Program-made: the position numbers and the translations under genes
NCBI RefSeq assembly: GCF_020515525.1
Contig: NZ_JAIYEP010000024.1
Location: forward strand, 1-54,808
Origin: Rhodococcus yananensis
GTDB lineage: Bacteria; Actinomycetota; Actinomycetes; Mycobacteriales; Mycobacteriaceae
DNA: 54,808 nucleotides
Reading direction: 5' to 3'
Notes under the pieces: generated by a model
What the model was told of the DNA's origin: nothing
Database searches by the model: none
Seen by the model: only the letters and a program-made list of their open reading frames with translations
Shown: in pieces, positions 8,890-17,137 of the stretch
Numbering within the stretch: the first letter of the stretch is position 1
Layout: each line of letters begins with the position of its first letter

Positions 8890-9991
8890 GCGCGCTGCGC
8901 GGGTGTTCGCGGAGGTCTTCGGGATCGATCCCGACGGGGTGTGGTGCGCTCCCGGACGCGTGAACCTCATCGGTGAGCACGTCGACTACGCGGGCGGACT
9001 GTGCCTGCCGATGGCGTTGCCGCACGTGACCGCCGTGGCGGTGCGCACGCGCAGCGACGGCCGGTTGCGTCTGCACAGCGACGGGTTCGACCCGGTGGAC
9101 GCGGACCTCTTCGGCGACCGGGTGGACGGCTGGGGCGGGTACGTCGCCGGTGTCGCGTGGGCGCTCGACGTCCCGGGTTTCACGGGCGCGGACATCGCGG
9201 TGGTCTCCGATGTGCCGGTGGGGGCCGGGCTGTCGTCGTCCGCGGCGCTCGAGGCGGCGACGGCACTGGCGTTCGCGTCGCTGTACATGCTGCCCAGCGA
9301 CGAGGCGGGCCGCGACGCCCTCGCGCGGGCCTGCGTGCGCGCCGAGAACGAGTACGTCGGCGCACCCACCGGAGGCATGGATCAGCAGATCGCGTTGCGT
9401 GCCCGGGCGGGGCACGCGATGCTGCTGGACTGTGCGGACGGGCGTGCCGAGCACATCCCGTTCGACGCGCAGACACACGGGGTGACGGTGCTGGTGATCG
9501 ACACCGGGACGGGCCACCGGCTCGTCGACGGCCGGTACGGCGATCGGCGCGCCGAGGTGGACGCCGCCGCGCGACGGGCCGGCCCGCTGCGGGATCTGTC
9601 TTCCCCACCGGCCCTCGACGACACCGTTCTCCGGCGCCGGGCCCGGCACGTCGTCACGGAGATCGCGCGGGTCCGTGACGCGGTGGCGGTACTGCGGGCG
9701 GGCGCGGTGCGGGATCTCGGGCCGATCCTCGATGCGTCGCACCGGTCGTTGCGCGACGATTTCGAGGTCAGCTGCCCGGAACTCGATGTGGCCGCCGATG
9801 CGGCGCGTGCGGCGGGCGCGTTCGGTGCCCGCATGGTCGGCGGTGGTTTCGGCGGGTCGGTGCTCGCACTGTGCGACACGGGTGACGTGCCGCGGATCGA
9901 GGAGGCGGCGCGCACCGCCGCCGCGGGTCGGGGTTTCCCGCGACCGTCCTTCCTCGAGGCCGTTCCGTCGTCCGGGGCGCGCCGCTGTTGA
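8876..9991 (+). CDS. galK: Galactokinase
   Basis: GalK phosphorylates galactose at C1 with ATP. The GHMP-kinase motifs are all present: GRVNLIGEHVDY (substrate, about residue 27), VPVGAGLSSSAAL (ATP loop, about 113) and GARMVGGGFGGS (about 318). The GTG at 8876 lies inside the end of galT and fits the family N-terminus, giving 371 residues. galT and galK thus form a coupled pair downstream of pyrE; galE is not in the window. Confidence 0.95.
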   Translation: MTVCERAARVFAEVFGIDPDGVWCAPGRVNLIGEHVDYAGGLCLPMALPHVTAVAVRTRSDGRLRLHSDGFDPVDADLFGDRVDGWGGYVAGVAWALDVPGFTGADIAVVSDVPVGAGLSSSAALEAATALAFASLYMLPSDEAGRDALARACVRAENEYVGAPTGGMDQQIALRARAGHAMLLDCADGRAEHIPFDAQTHGVTVLVIDTGTGHRLVDGRYGDRRAEVDAAARRAGPLRDLSSPPALDDTVLRRRARHVVTEIARVRDAVAVLRAGAVRDLGPILDASHRSLRDDFEVSCPELDVAADAARAAGAFGARMVGGGFGGSVLALCDTGDVPRIEEAARTAAAGRGFPRPSFLEAVPSSGARRC

Positions 9992-10027
9992 CCGGCTGCG
10001 ACGGGTACCGTCGCCGGCCGCGACGGG

Positions 10028-10033
10028 TACTGT
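10028..10033 (+). promoter_or_regulatory. -10 box TACTGT, leaderless start at 10041
   Basis: TACTGT is 7 nt before the ATG at 10041. A near-copy of the surrounding string (GCGACGGGTAC, then CGTC) occurs about 25 bp upstream, so the promoter region is partly duplicated. Confidence 0.5.
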
Positions 10034-10040
10034 CCGGACC

Positions 10041-10760
10041 ATGGGATGGTTCACGGGACGCCGGTGGGGCGCAGAACATGCGGTGTTCGCGGCGGCGAGC
10101 GCAGCCACGGTGGTCGGGGGTGTCCTCGGCAACGAGAAACTGCAGAAGGTCGCCAAGCCGCTGATCATGCCGGCGCTCGCCGTGCGGGTGCTGCGCCGCT
10201 CCGGCGACACCGACCGGGTGGACACCGCGTTGCTGCTCACCGGAACGGCCGCTGCGACCGCCGGTGACGTGTTCATGATCGACCCGGACGACGACGCCCG
10301 CATCCTGCGCGGCGCCGGTTCGTTCGCGGTGATGCAGACCGTGTACTCGATCCTGCTCGCGCGGCACGGTGCGCGGCCCACCCGGCCCGCGGTGCTGCAG
10401 CGGATACCGGCGGTGCTCGGCGCCGCCGGTCTGCTGGGGGCGACGAGCCGCCCCGTGGCGGTGCCGCTCACGGCGTACGGGAGTCTGCTCGCGACCACCG
10501 CCACGTTGGCTGCCGATCCGTCCCTCGTGCCCGATGCCCGGACGGTGGCGGGCACGGTCGTTCCCGGCGCCGACCGCCGCAGCTGGCTCGCCGTCGGCGG
10601 GTTGGTGTTCACCGCATCGGACGGGACGATCGTGCTGCGCCGCGCGCTGCTGACGAATCCGCGGGCCCGGGCGGCCGCGGAAGGGTTCGTGCTCGCCACG
10701 TATGCGCTGGCGCAGTTGCTGCTCGTCGAGGGGATGCTCGCACTGGTGCGGCGGAAGTGA
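10041..10760 (+). CDS. YhhN/TMEM86-family membrane protein (putative lysoplasmalogenase)
   Basis: This is a 239-residue polytopic protein with about seven or eight hydrophobic segments. It has the YhhN-family pattern: a cytosolic VAKPLIMPALAVRVL near residues 35-50, an internal TAAATAGDVFM with a membrane Asp, and a C-terminal YALAQLLLVEGM. Animal relatives hydrolyse the vinyl-ether bond of lysoplasmalogen; the bacterial substrate is usually unknown. The GTG/ATG region has a leaderless promoter. It is convergent with the next gene. Confidence 0.75.
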   Translation: MGWFTGRRWGAEHAVFAAASAATVVGGVLGNEKLQKVAKPLIMPALAVRVLRRSGDTDRVDTALLLTGTAAATAGDVFMIDPDDDARILRGAGSFAVMQTVYSILLARHGARPTRPAVLQRIPAVLGAAGLLGATSRPVAVPLTAYGSLLATTATLAADPSLVPDARTVAGTVVPGADRRSWLAVGGLVFTASDGTIVLRRALLTNPRARAAAEGFVLATYALAQLLLVEGMLALVRRK

Positions 10761-10778
10761 GCGTGCCGGCCGCGACGG

Positions 10779-11237
10779 TCAGGGCATCAGCATGATGTGG
10801 CTGCGGTCCTCGGGGTCGACGAACACGGTCAGGATCTCCCCGGGGGCGAACCGCGGGAGGTCGCTGCGCCGCACCTCGTAGACGACGCGGCCGCTGTAGG
10901 ACTCGGATCCGGGCACCGTCAGATCGAGTTCGAGCGCGGTGATCTGCGCGTCGCCGGTGGGTTTGCCGAGCGGTGTGGCGGCGCGGATCGTCGCCCAGCC
11001 TTCGAGCCCGTCCCGTTCGATGCGGCGTTCGATGCGCCGTTCGGCGCGCGGGCTCCGACCCGCGACGATCATCGCGATCCCGAGGACCGACCCGTACAGG
11101 CACACCAGGAACATCACCTGGAATCCTTCTGTGCCCGGGGGTGATCCGGGAAGGAACAGGTTGATCCACAGAGACAACACAATGAGGTGGCCGACGGTGA
11201 CGAACGCGACCGCCGCCACGATGCGCCTGTACTTCAT
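10779..11237 (-). CDS. Two-TM membrane protein, unknown
   Basis: This 152-residue protein has two transmembrane helices (about 5-28 and 42-60). A basic stretch (ERRIERRIERDG) follows, then a cytosolic beta-rich domain of about 80 residues ending in VFVDPEDRSHIMLMP. The tail resembles the small domain of DUF3592-like proteins (conversion of a value from a structure field, FAPGEILTVFVDP), but I cannot assign it firmly. The ATG has a strong GGAGGAG site. It is divergent from the lipoprotein gene that follows. Confidence 0.65.
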   Translation of the reverse strand: MKYRRIVAAVAFVTVGHLIVLSLWINLFLPGSPPGTEGFQVMFLVCLYGSVLGIAMIVAGRSPRAERRIERRIERDGLEGWATIRAATPLGKPTGDAQITALELDLTVPGSESYSGRVVYEVRRSDLPRFAPGEILTVFVDPEDRSHIMLMP

Positions 11238-11354
11238 CGCTCCTCCGTTCCCAGGTTAACCCGTTCCCTCCCACGCGTACCCCGGTCGATAGAGTGGCCG
11301 ACCGGACGGATCGTACGGTCGGGTGACGATGCGGCCGGCAGCGGAGGGAGCGGT

Positions 11355-11972
11355 GTGCGGGTTCGGGTGGTGACGACGGTGACGGCGTCGGCGGTTCTGC
11401 TGCTGACCGGGTGCGGGGGATCCGCCGACGGATCCGCGGCGTCGCCCACGGTCGAGGCGCAGCCCACCGCGACCACCACCGCGACCAGCACGGCGGTCAC
11501 CACCACCGAGGTGCCGGCGCCTGCCGTGCCGGAGACGACGACGGACACCGCCGCGTCCACCACGGAGCCGGTACCGGCCCCGACCTCGCTCGTCGACGTG
11601 CAGTTCGAGCAGAACGAGTCGTACTACTTCACGAGTCCCGACGGGCAGTTCACCTGCGGCATCGTGCAGTTGCCGGGACGCACCGAGGCGGGGTGCGAGG
11701 GGATCACCGATCCGGTGCCGCCGCAGCCCGACGACTGCATGGTGAACTGGGGCCACGGCATGCGGGTGGTCGACAGCGGAGAGGGCGAGTTCCTGTGTTC
11801 GGGAGGCCCCGTGTACCTGCCGGTCGAGGGGACGGCGTCGGTGCTGCCCGCCGGTGCGCCGCTGTCACAGCTCGGCTACACCTGCGTCACCACTGCCGTG
11901 GACGTCACGTGCGTCAACGACGGAACCCGGCACGGATTCACCATCGCGTCGTCGTCGAACGAGACGTTCTGA
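11355..11972 (+). CDS. Secreted lipoprotein with Thr/Pro linker, unknown
   Basis: A signal peptide ends in the lipobox LLTGC (Cys about residue 19), predicting lipid attachment to the outer face of the membrane. A Ser/Thr/Ala/Pro-rich linker follows (about residues 22-75). The C-terminal domain of about 125 residues contains several Cys (FTCGIVQLPGRTEAGCEG, DDCMVNWGHG, FLCSGGP, YTCVTT, VTCVND) that probably form disulfides. This pattern is common in uncharacterised mycolata lipoproteins. GTG 11355 follows a GGAGGGAG site. The gene ends 2 bp before the methyltransferase start. Confidence 0.75.
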   Translation: MRVRVVTTVTASAVLLLTGCGGSADGSAASPTVEAQPTATTTATSTAVTTTEVPAPAVPETTTDTAASTTEPVPAPTSLVDVQFEQNESYYFTSPDGQFTCGIVQLPGRTEAGCEGITDPVPPQPDDCMVNWGHGMRVVDSGEGEFLCSGGPVYLPVEGTASVLPAGAPLSQLGYTCVTTAVDVTCVNDGTRHGFTIASSSNETF

Positions 11973-11974
11973 TC

Positions 11975-12688
11975 GTGAACGACCGACCGGAGCACCCCGC
12001 CGTCCCGGAGCACCCCGCCGTCCCGGACGCCACCGACGCGCAGGGACCGACCGAGTGGGGCGAGCACCCGCACGGGCTCGGACCGTGGGTGGACGAGTAC
12101 GGCACGGAGCCGCCCACCGACGCCCGCTACGACCCGGAACTGCTCGCCCACGGAGACCGCCGCAACGTCGTCGACGCCTACCGGTACTGGACACGGGATG
12201 CGATCGTCGCGGACATCGACGCGCGCCGTCATCCGCTGCACGTGGCCATCGAGAACTTCGGGCACGACGCGAACATCGGCACCGTGGTGCGTACCGCCAA
12301 CGCGTTCGCGGCGGCGGCCGTGCACATCGTGGGCCGTCGACGTTGGAACCGGCGCGGCGCGATGGTCACCGATCGGTACCAGCATCTGATGCACCACACC
12401 GACGTCGACACGCTCATCGAGTGGGCGGCCGACCACGATCTGACCATCGTGGCCGTGGACAACACACCGGGCAGTGTTCCGCTCGAGACGGTGACGTTGC
12501 CGCGCAACTGTCTCCTGCTGTTCGGTCAGGAAGGGCCGGGAGTGACGGAACGGGCCCGGGAGATCGCGTCGATGACCGTGTCGATCGCGCAGTTCGGATC
12601 GACGCGGTCCATCAATGCCGGTGTCGCCGCGGGCATCGCCATGCACGCGTGGATCCGGCAGCACGCAGACCTGGGCGACGCCTGGTAG
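11975..12688 (+). CDS. SpoU/TrmH-family RNA methyltransferase
   Basis: SpoU enzymes 2'-O-methylate ribose in tRNA or rRNA and contain a C-terminal trefoil knot. The three motifs are visible: ENFGHDANIGTVVRTANAF near residue 93 (motif 1), LLLFGQEGPGV near residue 177 (motif 2) and ISIAQFGSTRSINAGVAAGIA-like sequence near residue 205 (motif 3). The N-terminal 45 residues are Pro-rich and contain a tandem EHPAVP repeat encoded by an exact 18-bp duplication (11990-12025). Rv0380c occupies a similar place in M. tuberculosis. The RNA target is not known. Confidence 0.85.
   Translation: MNDRPEHPAVPEHPAVPDATDAQGPTEWGEHPHGLGPWVDEYGTEPPTDARYDPELLAHGDRRNVVDAYRYWTRDAIVADIDARRHPLHVAIENFGHDANIGTVVRTANAFAAAAVHIVGRRRWNRRGAMVTDRYQHLMHHTDVDTLIEWAADHDLTIVAVDNTPGSVPLETVTLPRNCLLLFGQEGPGVTERAREIASMTVSIAQFGSTRSINAGVAAGIAMHAWIRQHADLGDAW
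11990..12025. repeat. Two exact tandem copies of an 18-bp unit
   Basis: The unit GAGCACCCCGCCGTCCCG occurs twice head to tail and adds EHPAVP to the variable N-terminus of the methyltransferase. Copy number probably varies between strains. Confidence 0.8.
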
Positions 12689-12775
12689 GGCACGATCCGG
12701 TAACGCCGGTCGTGCCGCGCGGGATGTAGAAGCGCGGACCATTCGCGTCCGCGCTGCTCGCGGGACAAGGATGAT

Positions 12776-13915
12776 GTGGATATGCCGGAACTGTGGTCCG
12801 ACCGGGCGGACGCGGCCGAAGCGGCGGTCACGTCCCGGCACGTACGTCGACTGTGGGGGCTACCCGGTACCGCGCTCGGTGTCGTCGGCTGGCCGGCCAC
12901 CCGCCGCGAACGCGCCTTCGGCAGCTGGCACTACTGGTGGCAGGCCCATCTGATCGACCTCGCCGTCGATGCCGCTGTCCGCGTCCCCGACGCGGATCTT
13001 CCGGAGGGCGACGGTGGTCCCCGTGGTCGCCGTCGCGTGGTGCGCCTGACGCGCAGCCACCGCATCCGCAATCTCACGGGGTGGACGAACAACTACTTCG
13101 ACGACATGGCGTGGCTCGGGCTCGCGCTCGAACGTGCCCAGCGGCATCTGTACGTCGATCATCGGGGTGCGGTCACCACCCTGGTCGACGAACTGTTCGA
13201 CGCGTGGCAGCCGGAGCGCGGTGGCGGCATCCCCTGGCGGCGCGGCGACGACTTCTTCAACACGCCCGCCAACGGACCCGCGGCGTTGCTGCTCGCCCGT
13301 GCCGGCAGGCTGTGGCGCGCGCAGGAGATGGCGGACTGGATCCACGAGATGCTGCTCGACCCCGGCACGGGGCTGATCCTCGACGGAATCCGCGACGGCC
13401 GGATCGACCGTGCCGTCTACTCGTACTGCCAGGGCGTGGTGCTCGGGGTCGAGACGGAACTGGCGGTGCAACTCGACGATCCGCGGCATCGACTGCGGGT
13501 GCACGCCCTGGTCGACGCCGTCGATTCGGAACTGACCGATCGCAGCGTCGTCGTCGGCGGTGGGGGCGGCGACGGCGGACTGTTCAACGGGATCCTCGCC
13601 CGTTACCTGGCGATGGTCGCGACGACCCTGCCGGTGCACGACAGCGACGACGTGCGTGCCCGTGCCTCCGCGCGGCGGATCGTGCTCGCCTCCGCCGATG
13701 CGGCATGGGAGAACAGATTGCAGATCGAGGGACTGCCGCTGTTCGGGCGGGATTGGTCGCTGCCGGCGAAGCTGCCCGGTTCGTCGGGTACCGTCGCGCA
13801 GTTCACCGCGGGCAGTGTGCGACCCTCGTCGATCGCCGAACGCGACCTGTCGGTGCAGCTCGGGGGCTGGATGCTGATGGAGGCCGCGCACGCTGTGGCG
13901 TCCGCGGCCCCCTGA
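12776..13915 (+). CDS. GH76-family glycoside hydrolase-like protein
   Basis: The sequence fits the alpha-1,6-mannanase family GH76: an (alpha/alpha)6 fold with the adjacent acidic pair in TNNYFDDMAWLGLAL (about residues 101-115), plus WHYWWQAHLID and RGDDFFNTPANGPAAL. It has no signal peptide, so it acts in the cytosol unless exported in another way. In mycobacteria the counterpart beside fba and dedA is Rv0365c (376 residues); this one has 379. A substrate such as an alpha-mannan fragment of lipomannan is possible but unproven. GTG 12776 or ATG 12782 could be the start. Confidence 0.8.
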   Translation: MDMPELWSDRADAAEAAVTSRHVRRLWGLPGTALGVVGWPATRRERAFGSWHYWWQAHLIDLAVDAAVRVPDADLPEGDGGPRGRRRVVRLTRSHRIRNLTGWTNNYFDDMAWLGLALERAQRHLYVDHRGAVTTLVDELFDAWQPERGGGIPWRRGDDFFNTPANGPAALLLARAGRLWRAQEMADWIHEMLLDPGTGLILDGIRDGRIDRAVYSYCQGVVLGVETELAVQLDDPRHRLRVHALVDAVDSELTDRSVVVGGGGGDGGLFNGILARYLAMVATTLPVHDSDDVRARASARRIVLASADAAWENRLQIEGLPLFGRDWSLPAKLPGSSGTVAQFTAGSVRPSSIAERDLSVQLGGWMLMEAAHAVASAAP

Positions 13916-13928
13916 GGATGTTCGGCGT

Positions 13929-14735
13929 TCAGTCGCGGACGGTGGGCAGCGGCCGGGTCTCCGCGTTCGCGTCGTCGGTGGTCGCGGTGCCGGCATGGTC
14001 GGCACGGGGGTTCACGGTGTCGGGGTTCGCGGTGTCGGGGTTCGCGGTGTCGGTCCCGTCGCCGTCGCGGCGCGACGCGAGGAACCGCTTGACGACCTCG
14101 CTGATGATGGGCAGCACCGACACGAACACGATCAGCAGGAAGATGATGTCGACGTTGTCGGCGATGAACGTGATCTGCCCGAGCAGGTAGCCGAGCAGGG
14201 TCACACCCGCACCCCAGACGATGCCACCGATCACGTTGTAGGTGATGAACACGCGGTACGGCATCTTCGCGGCGCCCGCGACGAGCGGCGCGTAGGTGCG
14301 GACGATCGGCACGAACCGGGCGAAGAAGATCATCGCCGGGCCGTGCCGCAGGAAGAACGCGTGTGCTTCGTCGATGTACTTCTTCTTGAAGAGTCTCGCG
14401 TTGTCGTCCTTGAACAGTCTCGTGCCGCCCTTGGTGCCGATGAAGTAGCCCACCTGGTCGCCGAGGACCGCGGCGATGGGGATCGTCACCATCAGCACCC
14501 ACAGGGGTGCGAACGGCTCGACCTCGGCCGACTTCGATGCAGCGATCAGGCCCGCGGTGAACAGCAGTGAGTCGCCGGGGAGCAGGGGGAACAGCAGACC
14601 GGACTCGACGAACACGACGACGAGCAACCCGACGAGCATCCAGGTCCCGAACGAGTTCAGCAGGTTGACCGGGTCGAGGAAGCCCGGCATCAGGGCCAGA
14701 TCGGTCACGGATTCCGAGGCTTCGAGCAGATTCAC
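13929..14735 (-). CDS. DedA-family membrane protein
   Basis: DedA proteins are polytopic membrane proteins; some members translocate lipids such as undecaprenyl phosphate. The family signatures are present: ESGLLFPLLPGDSLLFTAG (about residues 45-65), GDQVGYFIGTKGG, and FFARFVPIVRTYAPLVAGAAKM with the conserved Arg residues. The GTG at 14735 has a GGAG site. The hydrophilic C-terminal tail includes a five-residue repeat (NPDTA). It is divergent from fba, as Rv0364 is from Rv0363c. Confidence 0.9.
   Translation of the reverse strand: MNLLEASESVTDLALMPGFLDPVNLLNSFGTWMLVGLLVVVFVESGLLFPLLPGDSLLFTAGLIAASKSAEVEPFAPLWVLMVTIPIAAVLGDQVGYFIGTKGGTRLFKDDNARLFKKKYIDEAHAFFLRHGPAMIFFARFVPIVRTYAPLVAGAAKMPYRVFITYNVIGGIVWGAGVTLLGYLLGQITFIADNVDIIFLLIVFVSVLPIISEVVKRFLASRRDGDGTDTANPDTANPDTVNPRADHAGTATTDDANAETRPLPTVRD
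14007..14051. repeat. Three 15-bp tandem repeats in the DedA tail
   Basis: The unit GGGGTTCGCGGTGTC occurs three times; the first copy differs by one base. It encodes the NPDTA repeats of the cytosolic tail and keeps the reading frame. Confidence 0.8.
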
Positions 14736-14906
14736 GGACTCCAGCGTACCGGCGACGGAGAACACGGCCGTGCTCGAGTGTGCGCGAGTGGACCCGGTCC
14801 GGCTGTGTTCCGGGGCGATCGGTTGACATACTGCTGGGACAACCGCGGCACCCGCAGTACCCCCCCGCGGGCAAGCCGATCGACTCTCACCTGGAGGACA
14901 GCCGCT

Positions 14907-15959
14907 GTGCCTATCGCGACTCCCGAGGTCTACGCCGAGATGATCGCCCGCGCGAAGGAGCACTCTTTCGCATTCCCGGCCATCAACTGCACCTCGTCCG
15001 AAACCATCAATGCCGCCATCAAGGGCTTCGCGGACGCCGGCAGCGACGGCATCATCCAGTTCTCGACCGGCGGCGCCGAGTTCGGTTCCGGTCTCGGTGT
15101 CAAGGACATGGTGACCGGTGCCGTCGCGCTCGCCGAGTTCGCGCACGTGGTCGCCGAGAAGTACGACGTGACCATCGCGCTGCACACCGACCACTGTCCC
15201 AAGGACAAGCTGGACGGGTTCGTGCGGCCGCTCATCGCGATCTCCCAGGAGCGCGTCGACGCCGGCCGGAACCCGCTGTTCCAGTCGCACATGTGGGACG
15301 GCTCCGCCATCCCGATCGACGAGAACCTGGAGATCGCGCAGGAACTGCTCGCCGCTGCGGCAGCCGCGAAGATCATCCTCGAGATCGAGATCGGTGTGGT
15401 CGGCGGTGAGGAGGACGGTGTCGAGAACGCCATCAACGAGAAGCTCTACACCTCCGTCGAGGACTTCGAGAAGACCGTCGACGCGCTCGGTGCCGGCGAC
15501 AAGGGGCAGTACCTGCTCGCCGCGACGTTCGGCAACGTGCACGGTGTGTACAAGCCCGGCAACGTCAAGCTGAAGCCGGCGGTGCTCGCCGAGGGGCAGG
15601 CCGCTGCGACCCGCAAACTCGGCCTGAAGGAAGGCTCGAAGCCCTTCGATCTGGTTTTCCACGGCGGATCCGGATCGTTGAAGTCCGAGATCGACGAGGC
15701 GTTGGGTTACGGCGTCGTGAAGATGAACGTCGACACCGACACCCAGTACGCGTTCACCCGTCCGGTCGCGGGACACATGTTCGGCAACTACGACGGCGTG
15801 TTGAAGATCGACGGCGAGGTCGGGAACAAGAAGGTCTACGACCCCCGCAGCTACCTGAAGAAGGCCGAGGCGTCGATGACCGAACGGGTCGTCGAGGCAT
15901 GCAACGACCTCAGGTCCGCGGGCCGATCGGTGTCGGCCGGTCAGGTCGCCGCAGGCTAG
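14907..15959 (+). CDS. fba: Class II fructose-bisphosphate aldolase
   Basis: This zinc-dependent aldolase interconverts fructose-1,6-bisphosphate with DHAP and glyceraldehyde-3-phosphate. Class II motifs are clear: HTDHC (zinc and catalytic Asp, about residue 93), the EIEIGVVGGEEDG segment (about 155), GNVHGVYK (about 212) and FHGGSGS (about 252). At 350 residues it is a long-form class II enzyme like Rv0363c. The GTG has a GGAGG site 9 nt upstream; a TTGACA at 14823-14828 and the CATACT box at 14827-14832 lie in the promoter region. Confidence 0.97.
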   Translation: MPIATPEVYAEMIARAKEHSFAFPAINCTSSETINAAIKGFADAGSDGIIQFSTGGAEFGSGLGVKDMVTGAVALAEFAHVVAEKYDVTIALHTDHCPKDKLDGFVRPLIAISQERVDAGRNPLFQSHMWDGSAIPIDENLEIAQELLAAAAAAKIILEIEIGVVGGEEDGVENAINEKLYTSVEDFEKTVDALGAGDKGQYLLAATFGNVHGVYKPGNVKLKPAVLAEGQAAATRKLGLKEGSKPFDLVFHGGSGSLKSEIDEALGYGVVKMNVDTDTQYAFTRPVAGHMFGNYDGVLKIDGEVGNKKVYDPRSYLKKAEASMTERVVEACNDLRSAGRSVSAGQVAAG

Positions 15960-16008
15960 ATCTCCGCAGGCAGGATCTCCGCCGTCGCGGCAGGACGCGA
16001 CGTCATCA

Positions 16009-16053
16009 CACGGCCCGCGACGCCGCCGTTCACCGGCAGCGTCGCGGGCCGTG
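16009..16053. terminator. Perfect 15-bp hairpin between convergent fba and LysR genes
   Basis: CACGGCCCGCGACGC (16009-16023) pairs perfectly with 16039-16053 around a 15-nt loop. It lies about 50 bp after the fba stop and 25 bp after the end of the opposite LysR gene, so it can serve as a bidirectional terminator. No T-tract follows, as is usual in this group. Confidence 0.75.
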
Positions 16054-16077
16054 CGCGCGGCGCGGGTCTGCGGGTCG

Positions 16078-16998
16078 TCACCGGTCCGGCCGCGTGCCGA
16101 CGCCGAGGATCTCCGCTGCCGCGGCGACGGCGTCGACGACGAACTGCAACGACACCCGGCCGGTGTTCGTCGTCCGGTAGGTGATCGACACCGTCCGGAA
16201 GAACGTGTCGTCGAGCGGGACGATGTCGATGTCGTCGGGCATCAGGCGCAGACCCAGATCCGAGACGAGCGTCACCCCCAGGCCGGCACCGACCATCGCC
16301 AGGGCCGTGGCCTGTTCACCGACCTCGTGCACGACGGTCGGTTCGAATCCCGCGGTCTGGCATGCGGTGCGGACGGCGCGTCCGAAATGGGACCGGCGTC
16401 CCGACAGGATCCACGGACGGCGTGCGAGATCGGCGAGCGCGGTGCTGTCACCGACCCCGGACCCGGGTGGAAGCGCGGCGTACATCCGCTCCAGCGCGAT
16501 GATCCGGCGGGTCAGGTACGGGTCCGGGGGCATCGGGTGGTTCGAGTAGTCGATCACGAACGAGAAGTCGAGCGAGCCCTCACGCACCGCACCCGCGGTG
16601 TCCTCCGGTGCCAGTTCCCGGGTGAACACCTCGATGCCGGGGTGTTCACCCGCGAGCAGTTTCAGAGCCGTCGGCAGCAGGCCCGCCGCCACCGACGCCC
16701 ACACCCCCGCGGACAGTTGCGCCGACACCCCGTTGCGGGCGGCCTCCACCGCGATCGCCGCCCGGTCCACCGCGGCGAGGATCTCCTCCGCGTGCCGGGC
16801 GAGCACCACACCCGCTTCGGTCAGCACGACGCGCCGCCCCTGCCGTTCGAACAGTCGGGTGCCCGCGTCACGTTCCAGCTGCGCGAGCTGCTGGGACACC
16901 GCCGACACCGTGTATCCGAGCGAGTGGGCGGTGGCCGTCACCGTGTCCCGCCGCACGAGTTCGCGCAGGAGCTTGAGGCGATGCAGCGACAACTCCAT
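16078..16998 (-). CDS. LysR-family transcriptional regulator
   Basis: The N-terminal winged helix-turn-helix (about residues 3-62: LHRLKLLRELVRRDTVTATAHSLGYTVSAVSQQLAQLE) and the C-terminal periplasmic-binding-like effector domain (about 90-300) define the family. The length of 306 residues is normal. ATG 16998 is preferred over an in-frame start at 17082: it begins at the usual MELSLHRL position, and a -10 box TATGGT (17005-17010, minus strand) is 6 nt upstream, predicting a leaderless mRNA. It is divergent from the amino-acid dehydrogenase gene, which it probably controls. Confidence 0.9.
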   Translation of the reverse strand: MELSLHRLKLLRELVRRDTVTATAHSLGYTVSAVSQQLAQLERDAGTRLFERQGRRVVLTEAGVVLARHAEEILAAVDRAAIAVEAARNGVSAQLSAGVWASVAAGLLPTALKLLAGEHPGIEVFTRELAPEDTAGAVREGSLDFSFVIDYSNHPMPPDPYLTRRIIALERMYAALPPGSGVGDSTALADLARRPWILSGRRSHFGRAVRTACQTAGFEPTVVHEVGEQATALAMVGAGLGVTLVSDLGLRLMPDDIDIVPLDDTFFRTVSITYRTTNTGRVSLQFVVDAVAAAAEILGVGTRPDR

Positions 16999-17022
16999 TT
17001 CTGCACCATAGGCCCACACCGA

Positions 17023-17070
17023 CCGTCCACGGATGGTGAACGGATCCGTCCACGAAATGTCGCTGGACGG
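17023..17070. promoter_or_regulatory. Operator array with three CCGTCCA half-sites
   Basis: CCGTCCA occurs at 17023-17029 and again at 17046-17052; its complement TGGACGG lies at 17064-17070. The last two form a perfect 7-bp dyad with an 11-bp spacer, the geometry of LysR-type sites. The array lies between the divergent LysR and dehydrogenase genes, close to the LysR -10 box, so autorepression and activation of the dehydrogenase are likely. Confidence 0.6.
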
Positions 17071-17137
17071 CCGCCCGCGCACGACCCCATCCTGGTGTCA
17101 CGGACCGAGCACACGCCCTGACGTCGGGAGGCACGCA

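Noticed and set aside
14007-14051. Possible CRISPR-like or mobile repeat
   Set aside because: It is a coding tandem repeat of 15 bp without spacers.
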